DNA of 7,330 nt from Smithella sp. D17 (GCA_000753945.1 JQOA01000024.1:1-7330); one strand, 5' to 3'; shown: positions 1 to 5,522, counted from the first letter of the stretch. Numbers and translations are program-made. Notes: a model not told the origin generated them from the sequence alone.

Positions 1-429
1 AAAGCTCTAACTTTTCTTCTTTTTTCTTTTTTCTTTCTTTCAGTATTTGCCGAAATGCAGCCTTTAAATCTTTTCGGCAGGAACGGTTTTATCAATTCTG
101 ATTTTTTCACACCGGTAACTTATCTTGCACAGATATACTGGCCGATGATACTGATAATGATTATCGCCAACGCGGAGGATTTTGTGCAAAAAAACGCGTG
201 GCAAAGAATAGTACTTCCTTTCAAATCCAACGAAATAGTCCGCATTCATGTGATGATTCTTGCTTTGCCATTTTTAATGATGCTTACGTGGGCTTTTTCC
301 AAAGGTGCGTATCAGCAGTTGACAATTGTTCTGCTAATTGGCATTTTTTATTTGATTCCTAAAAAACGGCAGAAGGACAAGACGATCGTTATCCAGGATT
401 CCAACCCAACGTCTGGCGTAACACAGTGA
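1..429 (+). CDS. Multi-pass membrane protein of unknown function, 5' end outside the window
   Basis: The frame is open from the first base, so the gene probably begins upstream. The first ATG (position 55) has no ribosome binding site and follows an in-frame hydrophobic stretch (FLLFSFFFLSVFA). I see 142 codons and about four membrane segments: partial-protein residues 3-17, 39-58, 81-101 and 106-120. A positively charged tail (IPKKRQKDK) follows, ending in a polar C-terminus. There is no catalytic motif and I do not recognise the family. The alkyltransferase gene starts 10 bases after the stop, so the two may be co-transcribed. Caution: the first 39 bases are a perfect inverted copy of the bamD 3' end (6745-6783), so the first 13 residues may come from a repeat or an assembly join and not from the true gene. 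That the gene is real from residue 19 on is likely; its function is unknown. Confidence 0.6.
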   Translation, partial: KALTFLLFSFFFLSVFAEMQPLNLFGRNGFINSDFFTPVTYLAQIYWPMILIMIIANAEDFVQKNAWQRIVLPFKSNEIVRIHVMILALPFLMMLTWAFSKGAYQQLTIVLLIGIFYLIPKKRQKDKTIVIQDSNPTSGVTQ

Positions 430-439
430 GGCCAAATCT

Positions 440-1012
440 ATGAACGTAATTGTTTGCCAGATGAATAAAAAGATTATAAAACCAACCCCATTCGGCACTG
501 TTTGTGTCATCTGGCATGTATCAAGAAAAAACCCACGGATTTCCCATATTCTACTTTCCAGACCGGAGCTTGCGGCTGAAAATCGGGCGGCAATGTTTTT
601 TTCTGATTCCAGAATATCCTCCTGTGCTGAAATTGACACGATAGCTTCTTCCATTAAGGCTTATCTTGAAGGAGAAAACATCAAGTTTTCTCTGAATCTC
701 GTCGATTTATCTCCATATTCAAAATTTCAGCAGTCGGTTCTGCGCGCTCAATACTCGATACCACGCGGTAAGGTAAGCACTTATGGTCTGATAGCGGCGC
801 ATGTAGGTGCGCCCGGTGGAGCACGGGCGGTCGGCAACGTTTTGGCTGGCAATCCTTTCCCTCTGATCGTGCCCTGTCACCGGACAATCCTTTCCAGTCT
901 TCACCTTGGCGGTTTTCAGAGTGGAGCGGAAATGAAGCGGGCTTTACTGGAGAAGGAAGGAATAAGTTTTGATCAGATGGGGTGCGTGAGATGTTCTCGA
1001 TTTCACTTTTAA
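440..1012 (+). CDS. ogt: Methylated-DNA--[protein]-cysteine S-methyltransferase (O6-alkylguanine-DNA alkyltransferase)
   Basis: This suicide repair protein moves the alkyl group from O6-alkylguanine (and O4-alkylthymine) in DNA to its own cysteine. In the 190-residue product the active-site motif PCHR is at 145-148, with acceptor Cys146. By analogy with the human enzyme, Tyr115, Arg129 (in RAVG, the arginine finger that takes the place of the flipped base), Asn138 (in NPFP) and Glu173 (in LLEKEG) complete the site. Residues 95-175 form the DNA-binding and catalytic domain. Residues 1-90 are a weakly conserved N-terminal domain, as in Ogt/AGT proteins. A GTGAGG stretch just upstream supports the ATG at 440; Met8 is a less likely start. 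The last 12 residues (GCVRCSRFHF end) look non-conserved and lie against the convergent response-regulator remnant, so the 3' end may have been altered by that rearrangement. No Ada regulatory domain is present. Confidence 0.92.
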   Translation: MNVIVCQMNKKIIKPTPFGTVCVIWHVSRKNPRISHILLSRPELAAENRAAMFFSDSRISSCAEIDTIASSIKAYLEGENIKFSLNLVDLSPYSKFQQSVLRAQYSIPRGKVSTYGLIAAHVGAPGGARAVGNVLAGNPFPLIVPCHRTILSSLHLGGFQSGAEMKRALLEKEGISFDQMGCVRCSRFHF

Positions 1013-1175
1013 GACTCTTTTGCATCAGCATTATTTTGTCAAAGGGGGGCGGTTCATTCCTTGAAAGCCAGTAGATGCCCAGCAATTTAACGGTTTCCAT
1101 GAATTCTATAAAGTCAACCGGTTTGGGAAGATAACTATTGGCGCCCAGTTTGTAACAAGCGATCACGTCATCCTC
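1013..1175 (-). pseudogene. Response-regulator receiver domain, C-terminal fragment
   Basis: Read from 1175 downwards, the minus strand encodes the second half of a CheY-like receiver domain: EDDVIACY, then YKLGANSYLPKPVDF, then a last helix ending YWLSRNEPPP. The KP pair is the conserved lysine and cis-proline next to the phosphorylation site. The NEPPP ending is typical of stand-alone Rcp1-type regulators that partner PAS histidine kinases. The N-terminal half, with the acidic pocket and phospho-accepting Asp, is absent. Upstream the frame continues to an ATG at 1241, but that stretch is PAS-coding DNA read in the wrong frame, so the ATG is not a real start. No stop codon occurs before the frame runs antisense into the alkyltransferase, so the natural 3' end has also gone or lies inside that overlap. 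It cannot be a functional receiver. The 3' limit given here is approximate. Confidence 0.75.
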
Positions 1176-1293
1176 CGATATGCTCTCCGGTAGATTCGTA
1201 TAAGGGGTGGCCGGATGAACGCAGCCAGATATAAGTACCATCTTTACATCGGTAACGTTGCTCTACATCTCTGTCCGATAAAGCGTTAATTCC
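1168..1293 (-). pseudogene. PAS-domain C-terminal piece of a sensor kinase, frameshifted
   Basis: On the minus strand, in a frame different from both neighbouring fragments, the DNA encodes the unmistakable end of a PAS fold: RYRCKDGTYIWLRSSG followed by HPLYESTGEHIGG, then TGA at 1168-1170. This matches the usual PAS pattern of a charged strand, 'KDG.Y.WL', a glycine turn and 'Y...G...G'. The middle of a PAS domain, roughly 40 residues, is missing between this piece and the upstream fragment that ends 'SEIDPRG', and the frame changes at about 1290-1295. At its own end the codons for IGG overlap those for EDD of the receiver fragment in another frame. That marks a deletion junction around GGAGGATGA (1168-1176). 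The recognition is strong; the piece cannot function alone. Confidence 0.7.
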
Positions 1294-1483
1294 TTCCACG
1301 AGGATCTATTTCACTGACGAAATCGCTCATATTGTCTGTGATGCGCCGGTATCTCTCTTCGCTCTCCTTCAACATTTCTTCCACCTGCCTGCTCAGCAAA
1401 TCATTTTGAGCTTGCGATAAGTCTTCCTCCAGCTTCTTGCGTGCGGATATATTATTTAATAATGTTATCGCTGAGTTGACCAT
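1286..1483 (-). pseudogene. Sensor histidine kinase fragment: coiled-coil linker and start of a PAS domain
   Basis: The 65-residue frame starts at an ATG with AAAGGA six bases upstream. It encodes NISARKKLEEDL, which resembles the 'DI(T/S)ERKKLEEEL' linker that follows a PAS/PAC domain. A charged coiled coil comes next, then SEERYRRITDNMSDFVSEID, the first helix and strand of a new PAS domain. It stops after 'DPRGRN' at 1286, where the PAS reading continues only after a frameshift and an internal deletion. Because the linker normally follows another domain, this looks like an internal slice of a multi-PAS kinase; the ATG and ribosome binding site may be fortuitous. No H-box or ATPase domain is found nearby. 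It forms one decaying locus with the PAS and receiver fragments downstream. It might still be expressed as a short peptide, but no function is supported. Confidence 0.7.
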
Positions 1484-1526
1484 GGTTATCCTTTATTAGC
1501 TGTGAAAGGTGAAGAGTGAATATGGT

Positions 1527-1590
1527 TGTCATTGCGAGACGGCTCTCAGGCGCCGTGGCAATCTCGAAAATTAAATAGGGGATTGCCACG
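1527..1590. repeat. Dispersed palindromic repeat (REP-like), probably truncated on the right
   Basis: The element begins TGTCATTGCGAG (1527-1538) and contains a strong hairpin. Its left arm CGTGGCAATCTC (1554-1565) pairs with GGGATTGCCACG (1579-1590) in 11 of 12 positions, and the twelfth pair is a G-T wobble; the loop is 13 bases. The expected mirror-image end, CTCGCAATGACA, is not seen downstream. This pattern of a 'GTCATTGCGAG' end with 'CGTGGCAATC' arms is what I expect of short repeats scattered through intergenic regions in related genomes. Copy number cannot be judged from one window. A smaller hairpin (CAGGG/CCCTG, 1597-1613) follows. Confidence 0.6.
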
Positions 1591-1753
1591 ATGATCCAGG
1601 GACATCTACCCTGAAAGCGAGGGGACTGTTCTCACGGCCATTTTTATGCTTATATTTCTCCAATATTGCTGAGAAGATAGAGAATGTTGCATCATAATAT
1701 TTACGTGCTTCCTCCAACAAAACTTTCTCGTCTTTACCGGTAAATCTTTCCGC
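1571..1753 (-). pseudogene. Decayed reading frame of unknown function ending inside a repeat
   Basis: The minus strand from 1753 to the stop at 1571-1573 is open for 60 codons with protein-like composition: RFTGKDEKVLLEEARKYY, then DATFSIFSAILEKYKHK. An amphipathic helical stretch is evident. It has no ATG start, and the same frame is broken upstream by a TAA at 1754-1756 and a TGA a few codons before that. The last residues (VDVPGSSWQSPI) are encoded by the palindromic repeat, so the original C-terminus has been replaced by repeat sequence. I do not recognise the family. It is most likely a remnant of a small helical protein gene; a chance open stretch is the alternative. Confidence 0.35.
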
Positions 1754-1893
1754 TTATTTGAAACCTGGTGGTCAGTAAATATGATATTTTGTGGCTGACT
1801 CTAACTCCTCTTCATTTCACGTTAATTTTACTACGGAATTACTTAAAGTCAACCTTAATATTGTTATGGGGATAATCATTTGACTTGATAAAA

Positions 1894-1909
1894 TGGCGGA
1901 GGAGTTGTA
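1894..1909 (+). promoter_or_regulatory. Weak sigma54-like -24/-12 element upstream of the ligase gene
   Basis: TGGCGGAGGAGTTGTA keeps the GG at -24 and a TTG before -12, with the correct 10-base spacing. However, the invariant GC at -12 is GT here. It lies about 45 bases upstream of the ligase start. No convincing sigma70 pair with proper spacing was found in the same leader, although a TTGACT occurs at 1880-1885. This is a suggestion only. Confidence 0.2.
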
Positions 1910-1951
1910 AAAATAATCCGGTTTAGTTATTATTAACAGAAGGAATAAAAG

Positions 1952-3586
1952 ATGCCAATCACAGAAATTCTTGCACGCAACGCCGCTCTGTACGGCGAAG
2001 AAATATGCCTTGTTGAAATAAATCCTCAAATCAAAGAAATAAAAGCAAGCTGGAAAGATTACGAGCTTGTAGAAACCAATCCGGAAAATCGATACCGGCG
2101 GGTGATGACCTGGCGCGAGTTCGGCGACAAAGCCAACCGCTTTGCCAATTTTTTGCTGGGGAGAGGCCTGACCAAAGGACACAAGGCCGGTATCCTGCTG
2201 ATGAACTGTCTGGAATGGCTGCCGATCTATTTCGGTATTCTGAAGACCGGCGCTCTCGCGGTGCCGCTTAACTACCGCTATACTGAAGATGAAATCAAAT
2301 ACTGTCTCGATCTGGCTGACTGTGATGTTTTGATTTTCGGACCGGAATTTACCGAAAGAATTGAAACTATTAAAGATAAGATTCCAAATGTAAAAATTCG
2401 TCTTTTTCTGGGACAGGACTGCCCCGAATTTGCTGAAAGTTATTACTCGCTTACAGCTTGTTGTTCATCCGTAACTCCCCAAATTACGCTTTCCGATGAT
2501 GATGACGCGGCCATTTATTTTTCATCAGGAACAACCGGTTTTCCCAAGGCGATTCTTCACGATCATCGTAGCTTGATGACATCCTGCGAAGTAGAAATGA
2601 ATCACCACAAACAGACGCGGGAAGACAACTTTCTTTGTATTCCGCCGCTCTACCACACCGGCGCGAAAATGCACTGGTTCGGAAGCTTTCTAGCGGGCAG
2701 TAAGGCTGTTTTGCTGCGAGGAGTCAAACCGGAATGGATAATCAAAGCGGTGTCCGAGGAGAAGATAACAATTGTCTGGCTGCTGGTCCCCTGGGCACAG
2801 GACATTCTGGATGCCATCGAACGCGGTGATATAAAATTAAAAGATTACAAACTGGATCAATGGAGATTAATGCATATCGGAGCGCAGCCGGTTCCGCCCA
2901 GCCTGATTAAACGCTGGAAACAATATTTCCCCAAACACGAATATGACACCAATTACGGCCTTTCAGAATCTATCGGGCCGGGTTGTGTTCATCTCGGCAT
3001 CGAAAACATCCATAAAGTCGGCGCTATCGGAAAGGCCGGCTACAAGTGGGAATTGCAGATCATGGACGAAGACGGACGTCCTGTAAAGCAGGGCGAGGTG
3101 GGCGAACTTTGCGTAAAAGGCCCGGGCGTTATGAAATGCTATTACAGAAATCCGGAAGCGACCGCCGAAATTCTTAAAGACGGCTGGCTCTACACGGGCG
3201 ATATGGCGCGTATGGATGAAGACAGATTTATCTATCTGGTTGACCGCAAGAAAGACGTAATTATCACCGGCGGTGAGAACATTTATCCCGTGCAGATCGA
3301 GGATTTTCTGCGTACGCACGACGCGATCAAGGATGTGGCTGTGATCGGTCTTCCCGATCACCGTCTGGGCGAAATCGTTGCCGCGATAGTTGAGTTAAAG
3401 CCGGGTGCTTCATCTTCTGAGGCCGAGATTGCAGAGTTCTGCAACGCACTGCCTCGTTACAAGCGTCCGCATAAAATAATTTTTGAAAAGGTGCCACGCA
3501 ATCCCACCGGGAAAATCGAAAAGCCGAAGCTCCGTGAAAAGTATTACGGCGGGAGCCTTGTGGAAGCGCAGACAGAGAGTCGTTAA
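1952..3586 (+). CDS. AMP-forming acyl-CoA ligase (class I adenylate-forming enzyme)
   Basis: It activates a carboxylic acid with ATP to an acyl-adenylate, then transfers the acyl group to CoA; the exact acid cannot be read from the sequence. The 544-residue product has full family length and all core motifs. The A3 phosphate loop YFSSGTTGFPK is at 189-199; A5 is NYGLSES at 334-340 with Glu339; A7 is YTGD at 414-417 with the ribose-binding Asp417; the hinge DRKKD is at 431-435; and A10 is NPTGK at 517-521 with catalytic Lys521. GAAGGA seven bases before the ATG fixes the start. The double-ACT gene follows 19 bases after the stop, so the pair forms an operon. A weak sigma54-like site lies at 1894-1909. 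The active-site pocket region (CIPPLYHTGAKMHW, 229-242) fits a fatty or aromatic acid ligase equally well. In syntrophs some such ligases run in the acid-forming direction; whether this one does is unknown. Confidence 0.93.
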   Translation: MPITEILARNAALYGEEICLVEINPQIKEIKASWKDYELVETNPENRYRRVMTWREFGDKANRFANFLLGRGLTKGHKAGILLMNCLEWLPIYFGILKTGALAVPLNYRYTEDEIKYCLDLADCDVLIFGPEFTERIETIKDKIPNVKIRLFLGQDCPEFAESYYSLTACCSSVTPQITLSDDDDAAIYFSSGTTGFPKAILHDHRSLMTSCEVEMNHHKQTREDNFLCIPPLYHTGAKMHWFGSFLAGSKAVLLRGVKPEWIIKAVSEEKITIVWLLVPWAQDILDAIERGDIKLKDYKLDQWRLMHIGAQPVPPSLIKRWKQYFPKHEYDTNYGLSESIGPGCVHLGIENIHKVGAIGKAGYKWELQIMDEDGRPVKQGEVGELCVKGPGVMKCYYRNPEATAEILKDGWLYTGDMARMDEDRFIYLVDRKKDVIITGGENIYPVQIEDFLRTHDAIKDVAVIGLPDHRLGEIVAAIVELKPGASSSEAEIAEFCNALPRYKRPHKIIFEKVPRNPTGKIEKPKLREKYYGGSLVEAQTESR

Positions 3587-3593
3587 ATAAATA

Positions 3594-3599
3594 AAGGAG
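3594..3599 (+). promoter_or_regulatory. Ribosome binding site that sets the ACT-protein start
   Basis: AAGGAG is placed six bases before the ATG at 3606. A second ATG at 3602 is out of frame and only two bases from the site, so 3606 is the real start. Confidence 0.7.
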
Positions 3600-3605
3600 A
3601 AATGT

Positions 3606-4037
3606 ATGATTGCTTATCAGCTTTCTATTTTCGCGGAAAATAAGTCCGGAAAACTTGCTCAGATAACCGGTGTTCTGGCTAAAGAAAAAATCAACATTCG
3701 AGCGACGACGATAGCGACGGCGGATACCTTCGGCATTATCAATCTGATTGTTGATGATCCCCGGCGTGCCGAAGCGGCTCTTTCTACAGCGGGAATGACA
3801 GTGCATTTGCGGGAAATACTGGCTGTTTTGATTCCCGATGTTCCCGGTGGATTGGATAATTTGATGCAGCTGCTTTATCAGGAGGGTATCAATATCAATA
3901 ACGCTTATGGTTTTTTGCTGGAAAGTTCGAAAAAAGCAGTGTTTGTGGTTGATGTCGATCAGATGCAAAAGACGGAAAAACTACTGGAACAGAAAGGATT
4001 TAAGACGCTGGATGTCCAATCACTTTCCAACATGTAG
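3606..4037 (+). CDS. Tandem ACT-domain protein, probable amino-acid or ligand-sensing partner of the ligase
   Basis: The 143 residues are two ACT domains in series with nothing else. The first is about residues 3-70 (LSIFAENKSGKLAQITGVL, then KINIRA and a strand FGIINLIVDD). The second is about 72-140 (ILAVLIPDVPGGLDNLMQLL, then GININNAYG and a strand AVFVVDV). Each shows the beta-alpha-beta-beta-alpha-beta pattern with the glycine-rich turn before the first helix (NKSGKL, DVPGGL) where ACT dimers usually bind an amino acid. There is no enzymatic or DNA-binding domain. Small free-standing ACT proteins are repeatedly found beside acyl-CoA or phenylacetate-CoA ligase genes in anaerobes, and here the spacing (19 bases) fits translational coupling in one operon. 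I infer regulation of, or a complex with, the ligase by a small ligand; the ligand is unknown. Confidence 0.85.
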   Translation: MIAYQLSIFAENKSGKLAQITGVLAKEKINIRATTIATADTFGIINLIVDDPRRAEAALSTAGMTVHLREILAVLIPDVPGGLDNLMQLLYQEGININNAYGFLLESSKKAVFVVDVDQMQKTEKLLEQKGFKTLDVQSLSNM

Positions 4038-4052
4038 CACTTTTTCATTTCT

Positions 4053-4134
4053 TGTCACTTCGACCAGAGGGAGAAGTCTTGATGCCTTGTATTTTTAGAT
4101 TCCTCATCCCGAGAAATCGGGATTCGGAATGACA
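4053..4134. repeat. Palindromic intergenic repeat with a GAAA-tetraloop hairpin
   Basis: The ends are imperfect inverted copies: TGTCACTTCGA (4053-4063) against TCGGAATGACA (4124-4134). Inside lies a perfect 7-bp hairpin, ATCCCGA (4106-4112) and TCGGGAT (4117-4123), closed by GAAA. A GAGAAGTCTT block (4071-4080) matches the inner block of the element at 4638-4755. It sits 15 bases after the ACT gene stop, so it may also act as a transcript end or an RNA-stabilising structure. It lacks the immediate T-run of a standard terminator. Confidence 0.65.
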
Positions 4135-4138
4135 TTTT

Positions 4139-4144
4139 TATAAT
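4139..4144 (+). promoter_or_regulatory. Perfect -10 hexamer upstream of the duplicated Cys-protein gene
   Basis: TATAAT ends 24 bases before the ATG at 4169, with no good -35 at the usual distance. Transcription from it would begin near 4151. The in-frame ATG at 4151 would then be leaderless, which favours 4169 as the start. Confidence 0.35.
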
Positions 4145-4168
4145 ATATTTATGAGCAAGGGGGAATTT

Positions 4169-4603
4169 ATGGCGCATACAGATAAAGGAAAATATTTTAA
4201 GAAACATGATCAGAGTATTGAAGTAGACGAAGACCTGAAGAACGAAATAATAGAGCAGGCAAAGAATAAAGGTATTTCATGCAAGAAAGCAGAAGAAATT
4301 GCCGGTGAACTCGGGTGTTCGTTGGAAGAAACTGGCCGGACAATTGATATTCTTAATATTAAAATCACCAAATGTCAGCTGGGGCTCTTCGGTTATGGTG
4401 AGACCAAAAAAATCGTTCAACCGTCAAAAGAAGTTACACAAGAGGTGAAAGAAAAGATCACATCATCATTGAAAGACGGGAACCTCTCTTGTGCGACTGT
4501 CTGGAAAATTGCTTTGGAATTAAATATTCCACGCATGAAAGTTTGTGCAGATTGCGAAGCTTTGGAAATAAAGGTTAAGCCTTGTCAACTGGGAGCGTTT
4601 TAA
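4169..4603 (+). CDS. Uncharacterised small protein made of two Cys-containing repeats
   Basis: I chose the ATG at 4169 (144 residues) because AAGGGGGAA lies just before it. The in-frame ATG at 4151 has no ribosome binding site and sits close to a TATAAT. After a charged N-terminus (MAHTDKGKYFKKHD), the protein is an internal duplication. Residues 36-74 and 106-144 align without gaps over 39 positions with 14 identities. Each repeat starts (I/L)SC, has a short helical pair around 'EIAGEL'/'KIALEL', and ends in a strand-like 'IKI..CQLG.F'. Cys38/Cys108 and Cys69/Cys139 are conserved between repeats; Cys50, Cys126 and Cys129 are extra. The fold suggests helix-turn-helix-like units, but no DNA-binding function is proven. 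There is no signal peptide or membrane segment, so it is probably cytoplasmic. The paired cysteines could bind a metal or respond to redox. I do not recognise a named family. It is flanked on both sides by palindromic elements. Confidence 0.75.
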   Translation: MAHTDKGKYFKKHDQSIEVDEDLKNEIIEQAKNKGISCKKAEEIAGELGCSLEETGRTIDILNIKITKCQLGLFGYGETKKIVQPSKEVTQEVKEKITSSLKDGNLSCATVWKIALELNIPRMKVCADCEALEIKVKPCQLGAF

Positions 4604-4606
4604 ACT

Positions 4607-4778
4607 AGTGTAGTGTTACATAAATATCTTTTCCGTATGTCATTTCGAAGTCCCGCAACTTGCCCGGAGCCTTTCGGGTACGCGGGATCATACTCCGCGA
4701 GAAATCTTAATGATCATAAGAATATACAAGATATCTCCCGTTGGTCGATATGACAAGGTTTCATTGAAACACTACACT
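4607..4778. mobile_element. MITE-like nested palindrome with 11-bp terminal inverted repeats, non-coding
   Basis: The outer ends AGTGTAGTGTT (4607-4617) and AACACTACACT (4768-4778) are perfect inverted repeats. Nested inside are TGTCATTTCGA (4638-4648) with TCGATATGACA (4745-4755), one mismatch, and GAGAAATCTT (4699-4708) with AAGATATCTC (4728-4737), one mismatch. A GC-rich arm pair TCCCGC/GCGGGA (4651-4656, 4682-4687) encloses a further small hairpin. It contains no open frame of note and no clear target-site duplication. It fills almost the whole gap between two convergent stops (4603 and 4788), so it may also end transcription from both sides. Whether it is a mobile element or only a structured terminator cannot be told from one copy. 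Confidence 0.5.
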
Positions 4779-4787
4779 GCAAAGACA

Positions 4788-5498
4788 TTAGTAATATAAT
4801 TTCAAGTAGCTTTGCAGTAATTTGATCATCAGGTCGGCATTTTTACGGGTACCGGCAATGATTTCTTCCATAGTTAAAGGTTTCTTCAAAAGTCCGTTGC
4901 CAAAATTATCTATCGAACAGGCACAAGCGTAAGGTAAATCCAATTCCAGCGCGATTACCGCTTCATTGGCCATAGTCATACCAACTATATCGGCATAATT
5001 GGCTATCATTTTAATTTCCGCTTTTGTTTCCAGCCGGGGACCCTGCATTTGCCAGTAAGTTCCCTTCTTGACAACTTTAATTTTATTGCTTCGTGCAGCT
5101 TTAATAAGCTTTTGCCGCACATTTTCGTTTAGTGACGGAGTGATATGAACGGCTCTGTTTTTATGAATAGTCGGGGTAGGTGTCAACGCAATAAAATCAT
5201 CGGGAATAACTATCATTCCCGGACATAAATCTTTTTTTAATGAACCCGTGGAATTAATGCTGACTATTTCGGTTACGCCCAGATCTTTCAGCGCCTGTAA
5301 ATTAGCACGATAATTGATCAAATGCGGTAAAACATAGTCATTGGGGGTGTGGCCATGTCTGATGATCCATGCCATTCTGTCTTTGAGTAGAACTGATGCC
5401 CGGCCATATTCATTTCTCATCGATCTGGTCGCGCTATTCCTTAATAAATCGCTTCTTTCTAGGACTAATTTGTTGGAAATAACTCCCAAAAGACCCAT
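4788..5498 (-). CDS. MTA/MTI phosphorylase family protein (purine nucleoside phosphorylase superfamily, MtnP-like)
   Basis: Family members split 5'-methylthioadenosine or methylthioinosine (or other purine nucleosides) with phosphate, giving the free base and methylthioribose-1-phosphate for salvage. In 236 residues I see RHG (47-49), PHLINYRAN (58-66), the NSTGSL turn (82-87), the hallmark GTYWQMQGPRLET (146-158) and VGMTMANEA (172-180). These are the family's phosphate- and ribose-site segments. Two features are odd. The N-terminal GGSG/GGTG phosphate loop is replaced by LLGVISN (3-9). The base-recognition segment reads SIDNFGNG (196-203), where adenine-specific enzymes have TDYD. The DN form would suit a 6-oxopurine such as MTI or inosine, but that is inference. 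AAAGGAG upstream of the ATG and a consensus promoter (5523-5551) support the start and expression. It is transcribed alone, divergently from thioredoxin. Confidence 0.85.
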   Translation of the reverse strand: MGLLGVISNKLVLERSDLLRNSATRSMRNEYGRASVLLKDRMAWIIRHGHTPNDYVLPHLINYRANLQALKDLGVTEIVSINSTGSLKKDLCPGMIVIPDDFIALTPTPTIHKNRAVHITPSLNENVRQKLIKAARSNKIKVVKKGTYWQMQGPRLETKAEIKMIANYADIVGMTMANEAVIALELDLPYACACSIDNFGNGLLKKPLTMEEIIAGTRKNADLMIKLLQSYLKLYY

Positions 5499-5522
5499 AA
5501 CATCTCCTTTGCTACTTATGCT

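Noticed and set aside
681..1241. A 186-codon minus-strand frame read as one intact response-regulator-like gene
   Set aside because: Its first 20 codons are PAS-coding DNA in the wrong frame, and its last 110 or so codons are antisense to the alkyltransferase. Only the middle part is a genuine receiver fragment.
1817..2182. Minus-strand open frame of 121 codons overlapping the ligase start
   Set aside because: It overlaps the well-supported ligase N-terminus, and its composition is that of an antisense shadow.
2963..3361. Minus-strand open frame of 132 codons
   Set aside because: It is entirely antisense to the conserved C-terminal half of the ligase, with no domain and no ribosome binding site.
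3327..3968. Long minus-strand open frame (213 codons)
   Set aside because: It lies antisense to the ligase end and the ACT gene, both strongly supported, and shows no recognisable domain.
4151..4168. Upstream ATG for the duplicated Cys protein
   Set aside because: It has no ribosome binding site, lies seven bases after a TATAAT, and the AAGGGGGAA before 4169 fits the inner ATG.
1527..4778. CRISPR array or phage/plasmid system
   Set aside because: The repeats are dissimilar palindromes at irregular distances with no uniform spacers, and no cas, integrase or phage genes are present.
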